A DNA stretch of 64,000 nucleotides from Lanius collurio. Taxonomy: Eukaryota; Chordata; Aves; Passeriformes; Laniidae. Below are positions 49,101 to 61,200 of this stretch, one piece after another. A program made the position numbers and the translations under genes. The notes below the pieces were generated by a model that saw nothing but the letters and a program-made list of their open reading frames with translations, made no database searches and was not told the origin of the DNA. The stretch lies in contig JACBWW010000016.1 of NCBI GenBank assembly GCA_020086605.1, positions 21,904,980-21,968,979 on the forward strand. Direction: 5' to 3'. Numbering within the stretch: position 1 is the first letter of the stretch; the number at the start of each line of letters is the position of its first letter.

Positions 49101-52100
49101 GAAGATGAGTAGAAATATATCTTAATTTTTTAAGGGGAAAAAAAAGGAAATAATTATGGTCATTGCATGAAGATTTTACTCCCTCCAACACATTGAGGTA
49201 AAACCATGACCCTTAAACCTGGCTGATTTTTTTTTTTTTTTATTTCCTGAATGTTTATGTAATTATGGGCAGAGATTATATTCCGTCTTTCTTGTGCCAC
49301 ATTTGGTCTTTAAATCAAAGCAACGTTTTCCTCCTTTCCGCCGCCCTTCCCCAGTATATTTATAGACAGGTACTGTGTTCATCTTGGAGGTCATTTAGGA
49401 GGTGAGAGGTAGCACAGGTTTTGAGTTTCATTTTGGGAGAAGGTTACATATTCCCTGGTGTTTCTGGTTGTCTTTTCCCTGCATTTCTTCTGGCTGGGAT
49501 TTTCCTTCCCTGGAAGGTGCCCAGCAGTGCTGGGCTCCTATCGAGGCCTCTGGCAAAGGCTTCCCTGCTCCCTCATGTCTGCTCAGTCCCCCTTCCCAGC
49601 ATCAGATCTGCTCTTCCCAGGAAAAGCTGGTGCTCTGCAGTCACCCTGGGATTAATTAGCACAGCTGGGTCTTTCCTCCTTTTTTCATTTCCTTCTGGTG
49701 ACCAAACTCTGCCAGGCTGCCTGGCTCTCTGCTGGGGAAGCACAGCTCCAGTTTGGGCTCAGTTCTTGCCATCCTGGAGCCTCTGGGAACCTGGCACGAC
49801 CCAGGGTGCTCCACAGCCCAGGCAGCAGGAAAATCTGAGTTCCCATAGGACTGGTAGTAAAGCAGGGGCTTGTCCTGCATTTCCCCTGAAACAGATGCAG
49901 CTCTGGAAAACAGTTGAGCCTGACAGATCTCCAGGCTGAGACAAAAAGCCATTTGGTCAGAGTATGATCATCCAGCTGTATTCAGGACACAGCTTGCTGA
50001 TTTTATGGATACACATATATCTTTTAGGACTAGAAATCAGCCTTGTTTTTCTCTTTGTGTGTAATGTTTGACATATGATGTAAATTTACTTTTACAACGT
50101 ACAGACGTAAAAGCTACTGTGGCTTGGACGTAGAATTTATTGATTGTAGAAAACTGACTACCAGGTTTGTTGATTAAGATTTTTTTATACAATGGGAAAG
50201 GCAGAAAAAATCAAAGTACATTAGGGGAAATTTTGCAATAGAGAGAGGTTATTCAGTCCCTTAAAATGTTGCTGCCATAAGTAAACAATGGATTTGTTTT
50301 AGCACAGACCTCTCCTGTAATTTTAAAGGTGTCTTCAGTAATCATCTACCTATCCATAGGCTTAGCTCAATTAATAACATTTCCTTACTAGATGCGTACA
50401 TGCCCAAGTGGTAACATGAATTTAAAATTATAAAGCAAGGTTTGTCCCTTCTCTAGGACAATAAGGCCATAAAATTTCTCCACGAGAGCCTATGCAAAAA
50501 TGCAGTGGCAAACTCTAAAATCAATGAGAGAACAGCCTGGTTAGGAGCTACACCCTGAAATTTTTAGATGGGTTTGGGCTCTCACAAACTGTAGGTCTGC
50601 TTTGCTGTGTGCCCATCACTTGTGCACCCATTTTGTTCCCAGGAGGGACTGGGACAACACAAAATTCCACTGCTTTCTTTGCCCTTTTCTTGCTCATCTT
50701 TGGCTCAGACGTATCGATCTTTCCTAGCAGAACTTCATAAATGTTGTCTGTGTGTAAGATGTGCAATGGACAGAGCCTGGCCTCTGCTTGTTATCACGGC
50801 CTGGTTCATATAAAATTTTCTAGCCTGGCTTTGTAATTGAAACCATTTTCACACAAAGCCATGGAGCAAGCCGTGCATGCAGCTGAGAGAACGCGCTCTG
50901 CTCCAAAGTATCATTAAAGCAATTTCCCATAATGTCTGGGAGGGAGTGGGTTTCTTTTAATGATTTTATTAAAAAGTGAATTAAAGGCCAAAGGTTGCTT
51001 TCCTACAGCCCTTAATTTCCTGTTCCAGTGCCAAATGCTGCATGCAGGAGCTGCTGGGAGTGGGAGAAAAGGGAGAATTCCCCCGGGATCAGCCCCCGGA
51101 GCCTCGGTGTGTGCAGCTCTGCTCTCTCAGTGCCCTCAGAAAACACAGAGAGACAAGCACACAGTGATCAATTACTGACACAGACCTGTGGAAAGGAGAA
51201 AACTGTTGACTCCAGACAAGGCTCACGAGTTCTGCTCAATACCTGAAACACGAATTTCCATTGATGTTGTTGATGTGACATCAACGTAATTCCAGGGAGG
51301 ATCACCCAGAGGAAAAGTGGATCCTGGATCCTGCCCTTTGGACTAGTGGCATGAGTTGGTATTTTCATGGGTTATTTATGCAGCCTGGATGTTGCCAATC
51401 TTTTATTTCTGTTTTTCAAGCTCATGGAGCTCTTCCATTTTAGGAGCAGCTGTGGAGAAACAGGATCCTCTGCAAAGAAGCAAACAAACCAACGCAGTGA
51501 GAATGAACTTACAAAATAATAAGGGCACTAACAGGCCCCATCCTGCTCCTCCTTGGATCCAACCACCTCTCAGTGCTTGTGAGAGAGAAAATGCAACACC
51601 CCAACATGGATAATGGGGGTTGAACAGCAGAGGTTTGTAGTCAGATGGGACTTGCTTCCTGTGGTGTCCCATTATTTGGAAAACCAAGCCTAAATTCCCT
51701 CCTGGTGTGCAGAAGGACTCTGTGAGATGCAACTTGTGCCTCACAGCATTCGTGGGTTTGGCCAACTATAGGAGCAAGATGTTGGTAAAACTCCAGCCTT
51801 TAAAATATTTTAATAAAACAACTATAATTTACCCCACTGCAAGAGCTATAAACTGTAATTTAATAATGTGCTTGTCAGGGGACAGCTTTTTTAAATAATA
51901 ATTAAAAAAAAAAAGTTTTAGTATTATTAAAGAAACGTAGTATATAAAAAATGTCTAATTGCTGAGGAAACAGCATGATTATAATTTTCAGATATTTAGA
52001 ATGGGAAAATCATTCTAAGCAAGGGAGCTGTGTTTTTATGGTGGAGTCTTGCTGTATGAGTCTCATTAAGTTTTCAAGGAATACTGATCCAAATCTTTAC

Positions 52101-54460
52101 CGTGCTTCCAAGTTATGTTGAACTGTTGAGCTTTCATCCTGCTCCAGCGGTGGGTTCTCAAACAGAGATAGCATTTCTCACTTGGGATTTAAATATCTTT
52201 CAAAGGAAAGAAGTTTATTTCTTACAGGACAAAACTTCATGCTTTGGGCTCTTGGATTTCCAGGTTCAGTTCCCATGAAGTACCCCCAAACCATCAGTTT
52301 TAAGATCAGTACCTGGAGTGGTTTGAACACTCTGAAAGCTCAGCTCAGGGCAAGTTTAGCCAGGCAAAATCATGTAATTTCTGCTCCATCTTGGTTGCAG
52401 TCATCTGCTCTGACACAAAATAGGATTAAGAATCATATAACTGCTTCCAGCTAATAGATTTAGGCTGTGGTTCCAGGATTATTAATACCAGATCTGTGCA
52501 CTGCCAGCTCACCCAGGACTATAAATCTAATGTGGATCAGGCATGGACACATGATTGTGTTTTGTCAAATTAGCCAAGGGACATGATATGGAATTTATAC
52601 CAGCTTTATCCTCCCGTGCTAGCTGCACTCCTGCTGTGGGAAGGCAGGAGATTGCTGGTCCAACATAAAGACAAAAAATACTGATACACTGAAAAACCTG
52701 CTGTTATAAAGGGGTTTTTGGTTGTTGTTGTTTTGACAAATGTGAGCCATTGACTGGAGTTTTTTTATGCTCTAACAGTGTGTTGCTTATCTGGCACATG
52801 GCACTGGCTGTGTGACACCACAAACCTTACAGCTGGCTGCAAACCACAGCCTTAAGAATTGGCACTTGAGCTCCTGTCACGTAGCTGCCCTTGGAAATCT
52901 CTTTCCAGGGCAGTAACCATTGTTTCCTTATCACATCTTGTGGGAGGAAGAGGTTTTTATGATACCCACTTGTTTGCCTGTGACAGATTTTTTCTCTTGA
53001 AAAACCAATTTATGGAGGACTCTCACACGTTTGCTGCAGTGCAGACAATGCTGGTTTCAATAGTGAGCTCTAAAATCTTAGAAGGTGGAGTCCACATTTC
53101 CTCATTACTCTGGAGATACGTTAAACATTAATTCTTGGCGTGGCTGAGGGGTTGGGATTGGAAATTTACCTTGCCAAAAGCAAAAAGTGGAGCTCTCCTT
53201 AGTCACAAGGTCATTGAACAGCAATGAACAGCAGTTTAAGGCACTACAAATAGTCCATAAATGGGCAGAGGGGCACAAGAGTCTTCACTCTTCATTTTCT
53301 TGGTAAATCTAGGCTTGCAAAATGGATCCTGCTGAAGGGATGAATTTATTCTGACTGAGCAATGAAGATGGGAGGTTGGAGGTGATGTGTTTTGAAGAGG
53401 AGCTACCACAGTAAACAAACACGTTCAGCCTGGGATTTTTCAAAAGGATAGAGCCCCACTCTACAAAACACCTTTTTCAGGACAAATCTCTGCAAGAAGA
53501 TGCAAAGCAGATGAAGATCTGCTCAAGGGAAGCTGCAGCAATGTTAATGAGCCTTTCACACTAACCCAACTCACCTCACTGCAAGTCCCTTCTGCGCTCA
53601 GCCCTCCTCTCACCTTCCTAAGAACTCCTGAGGACTTCTACATTGTCCCACTTGAAACACACCAGCAGCACTTCTGAGCACTGCTTTGGCCATTTTCACA
53701 CTGGAAATCAGGACTAAGTGGAATCTGGAGGGCCCTACTTGCTGTAGGAGGCTGCAGGTCAGGATTGACACTGCAGTGTAACTGAAGTCAGGCTTTGACC
53801 CCTAACTTGGAAACACAAAGCTGAATTTTCCCCCTCCCGAACCCTCCCTGGTTCCCTACATGGCTGTTCTGTATTATGATCCCTTTAAATAAGCAGCCTG
53901 TCATTAGCTTTTATCCCAGTGCTTGCTCAGCCGGACTAAAGTCTAGGTCTCCTTGTTTTTAAGACTTGCTTGGTGTGTAAGTGCCAGATGTTTCCCATCT
54001 CTTGGCTCTTGGTGAAATAAACACGAACTGCCATAACCTTCACCTTTCAACTCTTACATTACCTATTCCTAAAGTTCAAAAATTGGATGTGTGTTTATGC
54101 AGCAAGGCTTTGAACTACCTTCCAGGTTTATGTCAAAAGTCCGATTCTCTAGGCAAAGATAACAGATGGGAAGGGATTTGGGTGCTGCTGTAACATCCAC
54201 CTCCTGCACCAGTTGAGCAGTAGTCTTCTCGGAGGGGAGTAATCCACGGGGATTAGAGACCCTGTAAAACTGATCTGACTTTCAGGCCAAATCACTCAGC
54301 CCTGGATTTGGCACTCCTGGGAAGCAGAGTGCTCTGTGGGTGACAGTGCAGTTATTTGATATAAAAGCAGTGTCAACACACAGAGTCCACGGGGATTTTT
54401 CTGATGTGTCACAGCTTTTAGCACAAACTGTGGAGTTCACCCCTTGAATGCATTTCCCTT
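46144..54460. other. Unique noncoding sequence, partly AT-rich
   Basis: No interspersed repeat recognised across about 8.3 kb. It contains a T15 run at 49227-49241 and a GTT-rich patch at about 52718-52735. The 172-codon plus frame at 49421-49939 overlaps two other plus frames and minus frames and has no domain. AT-rich, repeat-free blocks at 49980-50420 and 50800-50960 are candidate conserved elements. A TATA-like string at 49355-49365 follows a GC-rich patch but no transcript can be inferred. Confidence 0.45.
49227..49241 (+). repeat. Poly(T) run, 15 bases
   Basis: An uninterrupted T15 in AT-rich sequence. Confidence 0.9.
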
Positions 54461-54555
54461 ATAGAACAATAGAATGGTTTGGGTTGGAAGGGATCTTCGA
54501 GATCATCCACTTCCAAATCCCACTGCCATGGGCAGGAACACCTTTCACTATCTTT
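54461..54555 (-). mobile_element. Short CR1 3' fragment, minus strand
   Basis: Antisense CR1 terminus AGAACAATAGAATGGTTTGG, GTTGGAAGGGATCTTCGAGA, TCATCCACTTCCAA, CACTGCCATGGGCAGGAACA, CCTTTCACTA. About 95 bp remain. The upstream part of the element is missing. Confidence 0.92.
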
Positions 54556-56000
54556 GCAACTTTCCCCTTCCTACCACAGCAAAGCTGGAGGAGTTAATAA
54601 AGGAATTGTCATCATTAAGAACAGCTCATCTAAATTCATCCTGGAGTTATTTTTTCTTCCTGCCCTTCTTTTGCCTCTCATTTTATAAAATCTTCTTTGA
54701 AGGCAGCTGGGCAATTTGGCTTTTGGTGGGGCATAGAGGGCTTCTCCAAGTTAATACTCACATGTCCTGAGGAGGAGCAGTGGATACATGGCCCCAGGAG
54801 CTGGGACCAGCTGCCTGATGACACACTCAAAGCTTCCCAGGAACAGCTCACCAGGCTTAGGTGTCCCATAAGAAAGTCATGCAGCAGCTTCTCCTTCTTA
54901 ACTTGATTCAGTAACCTTGTGCAATCAATGGGGAACAAGTGGTGTAATTAAGATTGCAAAAGCATTTCAATTAGAATTCCAAGTGAATTAGGCAAATAGA
55001 ATTTTAATTTGTGCTAATTCCTCTCTTCCCAGGGAAATGAAGTCTTCCTCTGGGGATGGCTTTTTTTTATTTTGTCCTCGAGTCCCCTGAAAGGTGAATT
55101 AGCAAGAATAAGCAGGGAAATACTTTAGCTACTATTCACTCATACAGGCTGAAAAGAATGTATTTTCCCCACAGTAAACACGTTAGTTGCTACATCTTTT
55201 CCCTCTGGAGACAGCTAAAAAACATCTTCCCTGCAGACCAGTGACATTCTTGCAGAGAATAATTATCATCCAACTTCCTTCTGTGCTTGGAGCTCATCAG
55301 AATATTCTCCCTTAGTTTTGTGGCAAGCCTCAAACATTCAGAGACCACCTATTTTAAAGAGCAGTGCCCATTTGCAGGGTGACTGTACTATCCATGGAGA
55401 GAGGAGAGAAAGGGTAGGAAGGCAGAGCCCTGGGATGGCTTTTCACAGGCACAGAGCAGTGTCCCCACAGTTACAGAGGGCTTGGCCTCTTTCATGACCT
55501 CCCAGTGCATATTTCCTTAACCAAGCTGACTCAGGATGCTGGGGTCACTGAAACACAAGTTGTTTCAAAGGCTGGACCAAAGTGTACATGCCATGATCTC
55601 CTATAAATCCATATTAAACCACAGCCCTCAGATCAGGGGGGGTTTCTGTGGTCTCTGGGGGCTAATGAGAAAGTGGCACACAGTGACAGGAATGGATTCT
55701 CTCCACAACTTTGGCAGTTCAGCTCAAATTTATGCACAGTGACACTGAACATTTGCTCAGGCCATTCATCCATTCAAGCACTTGCTGATGATGCACTGGG
55801 GCACACTCAGAAGTTTCAGCCATGGCACACACCCAGGTGCCTTCATCCTTTTCTTATCCTTCACGGTGCCTTTCTGTCTCAGCTCCACCTAGCAGTCTAT
55901 ATGTGGGTTTAGAAACTGAGTTTTGTCTATAAATTAACCTTGACCAAAGGCCAGCACATTTTGGTGACATCTTAAAAATGCAAGGGAAAAAAAAATTAAC

Positions 56001-56027
56001 ATTGAATTGAATTGAATTGAATTGAAT
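56001..56027 (+). repeat. ATTGA pentanucleotide repeat
   Basis: Five exact ATTGA units followed by a partial unit. Confidence 0.95.
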
Positions 56028-56103
56028 GTGAAACTCTCATTGTTAAACATGAACCTTATTAGAAGTTACTGTAATTTAGGAAATAGATCTCTGTTTTATA
56101 TAA

Positions 56104-56151
56104 ACACACATACACACACACACACACATATATATATATCCACATATATAT
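56104..56151 (+). repeat. CA then TA compound microsatellite
   Basis: About eleven CA units with one TA interruption, passing into six TA units, then CCACATATATATG. Confidence 0.95.
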
Positions 56152-57581
56152 GTTTAAGGTACTTATACAATAATTTATATGTATCCTTAGATTTGGACTA
56201 CTCCACTCCTGTTGGACAGTGCCTCACTTTACATGTGGTTTCTACTGAAGCTAAATATTTCTAAATATCCTGCTATATCAAAATAAGTATTTTTTGAGTT
56301 TAAGTAGTCAATTAGCTAGTTATTAAAATTCCTAGAGAAGGGTCCCCCCCCCCAACCTGCTCTGGGAAACCTCATCCAATGTTCAACCACTCTCACTCTA
56401 TAATAAAGATTTTTTTTTTGCATACAAATGGAATTTTTTTGCATTTCTGTATTGCCTCTTGCTTTGTCTTTGGAAGTCACTGAGAAGAGCCTGCCTTGAT
56501 CTCCTTCAGGCTGCCCCATCAGGTGTTTATCCACATTCATAACATGAAAATGGTATTCAAATTCATTCTTGGCATCTTCCTATCACGCTGCAAGAGCAAT
56601 GCACATTAAAACACATCCTAGGTTGCTTTTTCTGTTACCTGAAGGCAATAAATCACAGGGTTACAGAGGTTACCTCAGCTAGGAATAAAGCCATCACCTT
56701 TAGCATTGGTTTCAGTAAAAACACAAACACTTCTGCAGTCAAATGGCAGAGTTTTATGGCTGTGGTTCTTTGAAACAACTCATAAATATTTGTTTGCCAT
56801 TTCTCTCTGGGGCAACTGTCCACTTGCTAATTTACACATCACCAAGAGGCCACTGAACTCCTTCCTGTAGGTATTAACCCTATCCATAACTGTGCCACTG
56901 GAAATATAAACTGCCTGGAGGTTGAGATGTTTGGAATAAGAACAGCTCAGCCCACAGCAGGTCACCCTAAAGAGAGCTTGAGATCCCTCGAGAGCCTTGC
57001 AGTTCTTGATGTGACTCCATGGCAGTGTTTCAGCCCTGAGGATTGTGTGGAAAGCTGTGGAGAGCTTTTCCACAGTTGTCACTGCCCTTTGGAGAGGATG
57101 GAGCTCTTCTAGTTTTCCTTCAGCTTTCCTTTGCCCTTCCCCTCTGATGTCACATCCACACCAGCAGCAGTGACTTTCACTAAATTGTGACTTCTCCAAA
57201 ATTGGTACATGCCCAAATTACCTCCCCAACCATTCACAGATTTTACTCATCTGGGCCAAATCTTCAGACTGGAAGGATCCAGCTCATAACCCTCAGCCTG
57301 GGAATAGCCCAGTTCTGCCCTGGGTTTATTTATAAATGCACATCTCAGGGTTTTATGTGTTTGTGTTCTTTGAAAACCTCATCTGTTTCCCTGGAGATTT
57401 CTGCTTCATCAGTTCCTGTCTGTGGGTCCCTGGTTGATAACCTGACTTCCAAAAGCCTGTGAATGCACTGACTGCAGTTGTTTATTTGTTTTCCTTCCTG
57501 TTTGGCTTGAAAAACCTGCTCTCTCTGACGTTTTCTATTAAAAACTTTAAGAGAAACGCTCTTGCGTAATTTATTTTTGTT

Positions 57582-57750
57582 GTTGTTAATTACAGTTCTC
57601 CAGGTTTTTCCTCCCTGACCTGGTGCACCAGCATTAGCACAGCACTGCACTGGAGTTAACAGATTATTTCTGTTCCTCTGGGTGGGACAGGATGAGTGCC
57701 ATGCCCACCACAGAGCTCCTGGGCAGCTTGAACCAGGCTGGGAATAGCCT
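57582..57750. repeat. Copy A of a 169-bp two-copy direct repeat
   Basis: Matches 63278-63446 in the same orientation without indels. I count four differences over 169 bp, only two of them in the first 159 bp. It starts GTTGTTAATTACAG and the match ends after the block CTTGAACCAGGCTG. Flanks do not match on either side. It has no CR1 or tRNA-SINE landmark and no terminal TG...CA that I can defend. The family is unknown: it may be part of an LTR or other repeat, or a local duplication. A minus-strand frame stays open through both copies, but no domain is recognised. Confidence 0.93.
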
Positions 57751-57946
57751 GGGGGTGTTTTGCTCTGCTTCACACCATGGATTTCCCAAGCCTGTGGCTG
57801 CCATATAGAGCAAGAATTGGGATAAGATTGGAGAGTGCACACTGGAGTGCCCCACAGCTTAGAGCTGGTAATGGAACTGTCACTGGTTTTTCTATTCTTT
57901 ATGTAAAGGCAGCAAAGCCTGGAGAACAAGCAGCACTTGGAAGATG
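57751..57946. other. Unique spacer between copy A and a CR1
   Basis: About 200 bp of sequence with no counterpart downstream of copy B. Confidence 0.5.
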
Positions 57947-58218
57947 TCATCACAGAATCAGAGAACGGCTGGCTTGGAAGGGACCTTAAAAATCACCTTG
58001 TTCCATGAGCAAAGACACTTTCCACCATCCCACGTTGCTCCAAGCTTCATCCAACCTGGCCTTGGGCACTTCCAGGGATGGGGCAGGCACAGCTTCTCTG
58101 GGCACCCTGTGCCAGGGCCTCACCACCCTCACAGGGAAGAATTTCTTCCTAATCCCTGATCTATAGCTGTCTTATCACTCCATGTCCTTGTAAACAGTTT
58201 CTCTCCAGCTTTCTTGGA
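57947..58218 (-). mobile_element. CR1 LINE 3' fragment, minus strand, about 270 bp
   Basis: Antisense landmarks in order: TCATCACAGAATCAGAGAA, CTTGGAAGGGACCTTAAAAA, ACGTTGCTCCAAGC, CATCCAACCTGGCCTTGGGC, CTTCCAGGGATGGGGCAGGC, CTTCTCTGGGCACCCTGTGC, CACCACCCTCACAGGGAAG, AATTTCTTCCTAAT, CTTATCACTCCATG, CCAGCTTTCTTGGAG. It is well preserved compared with the copy at 6481 and extends further into the element. No reverse transcriptase is present. Confidence 0.96.
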
Positions 58219-58236
58219 GAATCACTGTTTAGGCAG

Positions 58237-58299
58237 CACAAAACAAACAAACAAAAACAAAACAAAAAAAACCCAACAAAATTGAAACAAACAAAAATT
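58237..58299 (+). repeat. CAAA-rich simple repeat
   Basis: ACAAA and CAAAA units with C-rich interruptions, starting about 20 bp past the truncated 5' end of the minus-strand CR1 that ends near 58218. Confidence 0.92.
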
Positions 58300-61200
58300 G
58301 TGTAGGTTGTAGCATAGTTGAAAGGTAACGTGAGTTCCCCTGGAAGTGAATAAAAATGCAAGGAAGCAGCAGATCTGTAACACCTGCACAACCTGCCCGT
58401 GCTCCTGCTCTTGCTGATGGGAATGATTCTGTGGGAGGTGCAGGTTGGAAAGGTCTCACCAGGTCCCCTCACCTGAAGAGAACTTTGAAGTCTCCAGTAA
58501 CGCCAGTGGCAGTGACCAGCACGTGAGATCGATCCCTGTCCCTGGGAATGACTGGCCATGAGCAGAGCTGGAGATGAGGTTTAATAACATCACAGCCTGA
58601 CAAGTGTTTTCCCACCTCTCTCAAGGACTTCTGGGCTCTGGCCTCTTGCTCCTGCTCAGACATTGCAGAGCATTCACTGCAAAAACGCTTGAAATGTGAC
58701 ATTATTTACAGCTCATCAGACTGCCCCTTGTGCCAGTGAGTTATGAATGCACCAAAAGGACAACAGGATGTGTTTTTTTCCGAAGGACAAAGCCCATTTG
58801 CACACAAGGAGCCATCTCCTGAGCACCAGCCCTTTGCAAGTGAACCCTCTCCACCCCACCAATGCCCAGCAGCAGCCTGTGAGCTGCAGATTCAGCTTTT
58901 GTCAAAAACACCCATGCAGAGCTGACCCTAAAATAAAGAAACCTTCGTTGTGATGTTTTTCTTTTATAGCTCCCAACTACTGTAAACTGTGGAGGAGCAG
59001 AGCTGCAAAGCTGGCCATTAAACTGTCTGCTCTTTCCTGTTTGAACAGGACCTCTCCAGGGTGTTAGCTGCCTCAACCACCATGGGTCAACATCCAGGAA
59101 GGAAGACGTTTCTAAGGAAACCACGGAGGCTTTCCACCAAGGTGGTTGCATGAAAGCACTGAGGCTGGTGAGAGTGACAAAAAGCAGTTCATTGGATATT
59201 GTAGAAAAAGGTAAAAAGTTATTGCATGCAGGCTGTTTTTATAATGAGGCCATTCAGGCATAAAATCACCTTAAATAGGTAGTTTGTTTCCACATTGCAG
59301 AATTATTTTCGTCCTACTCTTTCAAGGAGGAGTTTATCTAGGCACAGTGGTGTATAAATAATAAATAGCCCCGGGGGCAAGGCATTTTTACTTTTTTTCC
59401 CCCTGCTTCGTATCCTGTTGCAGTTGGTCTCAGGCTGCAAAATGAATTTTGTTTTCTGAAATAATATTATTTACTTTGAGCACAGTCCTGTGTGAGAGGC
59501 CATGAATTCTGTTCTGCAGTTGCAATGTCCCAAGCCAGACAGGAGCTTTACAGTCCCACATTTGCATTAAATGACTTTTCTGTGGGTTACTGGGCAGTTT
59601 GCTGTGAGGACAGGTACAGTCCCATTAGCTCAGGGACCTCCAGGAAAGCTCTGTGTGTGCATCCAGTGTTTGGAAAGTGAATGGTCCAGGGATAACCCAT
59701 GGATAGAAGTGCAGGATCACCCTGAAGGTGGTGGGTTAGAGAAGGAGGTGACAGCCACCACGCTGGAGATGCACCACGGTGAGAGTCTGGACAGGCACAG
59801 CAGGTTCATTTCTTCTGTTTTCTGCCATGCTGAGCATCTCTGGATGTATTTGGAACAACAACCACACCCGATCTCCCAGGCAGCACGAGCAGGAGGTCAC
59901 ACCAGCACCAGCACTTCTCTCACAAGGCTTCATCCTGCCCTCTGTGGGCTGGGATGAGCCTGCCATCAGCACCTGCTGGGAGAAACCAGTTTAGGGGTCT
60001 GCCCCCCCCACCTGGAGCCCTGATGAGTGGAGGTGGTGACCAGCAGCCCTGCAGAGACCCCACAGCTGCTGTCGACCTAATGGGACAGGAGGGAGGCTGG
60101 AGCATCCCTGGGGCTTGCCCTGTTCACCATGGCTCCCATGTAAGTTTTGGAGGCAGTTTGGGCACATTACCAATGACTGCCCCCAGTTTAATCCCAAAGA
60201 CTCTTGGTTTGAATGCCATTCTCTCTCAGTTAGCTGTGGCTTTGCCATTTTCTCCTGGCACTGCCCTGTGTGTTGCTACCCTGCACTCCAGTCCCTGCAG
60301 TGAGCCCTTGTTCAGTACAGCACAACTGGACTGAGCAAACAACAAATATTTAGGAGCCTCAGGGCATGGAAAAAAAATGGAGTTTCCCTTCTATAATTTG
60401 TTTGTAGCCTCAGGCTTTCCCTATGGGTTTGACAGGAGGGAAAGGAAACAGGAGAGGGCTGCTGCTTCTCACCTCTTCCTTGGATTGCCACCTGTGCTCC
60501 ATCAGGGATGAATGATGGTGGTGAAACTGGCAAAAAGACAGCATTTTTGGTGTGAGACACACAGGATTTGGTGGGGAGACCCCAGAAGGATGTAAAACAC
60601 TGTAGGTGGCTCATGGAGGGGGATAACAGGGACCTGCAGCAGGGAAGGGTTGGGTTCCCCGGGCTCGAGCTCCAGCACATGTGCCAGAGAGCTCCAGAAG
60701 TTTGAACCTGGGGGGAAATAAATGGAAAATGTTGAGGAAGGATCAGCCTGAAACGATCCAGACACACAATGAAGTCCCAGGTTGCTGGAGGGGGAGGGAG
60801 GGAAATTCCTGCTCTCCTCAAAGAACGTGAATGATTAGCTCTAAAAGCCATGTGCCAACGCTCCTCCTGCTCAGGATAAAATAACAGGTCATCTGTTGCA
60901 GCCCAGGGCCTTCCAAGTCTCATTTCTGTGCTCCAGGGGCTGAAGTGCTGGGTTCAGAGGTCACCTCACAACCGAGCAAGGACCAAGCTCATTTTCACTG
61001 CAAACAGAGCCCTCGGGGCAGGACCCTGTGCTCTGTCCCTCACACCCCTTGGCAGAGAAGGAGAGGTTTGGAGATCAACAGCCTGGAACTGGCAGTGCCA
61101 GAGAAGGGGCTGCTGGTGTGCCCATGCTGAGGTGGGGATTTATCTTCACTCAGGTAGCAGAAAAGCTTGAAGTGAAGACCTGCAAAATAAACCTGGCCTG

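Larger units (their letters stand above)
54556..57581. other. Unique noncoding sequence with microsatellites
   Basis: Contains an ATTGA pentamer repeat (56001-56027) and a CA/TA compound repeat (56104-56151). No gene or interspersed repeat recognised. Confidence 0.5.

Noticed and set aside
49421..49939. 172-codon plus frame
   Set aside because: Three plus frames and two minus frames overlap here, which is typical of GC-moderate noncoding DNA. No domain.
52770..52850. Possible second MIR-like piece (GCACTGGCTGTGTGAC)
   Set aside because: Only one short motif matches; the neighbouring consensus blocks are absent.
57345..57953. 202-codon minus-strand frame
   Set aside because: It runs through repeat copy A into the edge of a CR1; the peptide has no recognised domain. 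The openness is a property of the repeat sequence.
58420..58475. CR1-like string (GATTCTGTG then GGTTGGAAAGGTCT)
   Set aside because: Order and orientation do not fit a CR1 terminus; probably coincidence next to a real CR1.
60312..60923. Longest open frame, 203 codons, minus strand
   Set aside because: No domain or family resemblance, rich in Ser and Pro, overlaps other frames, no splice or promoter context. Likely chance.
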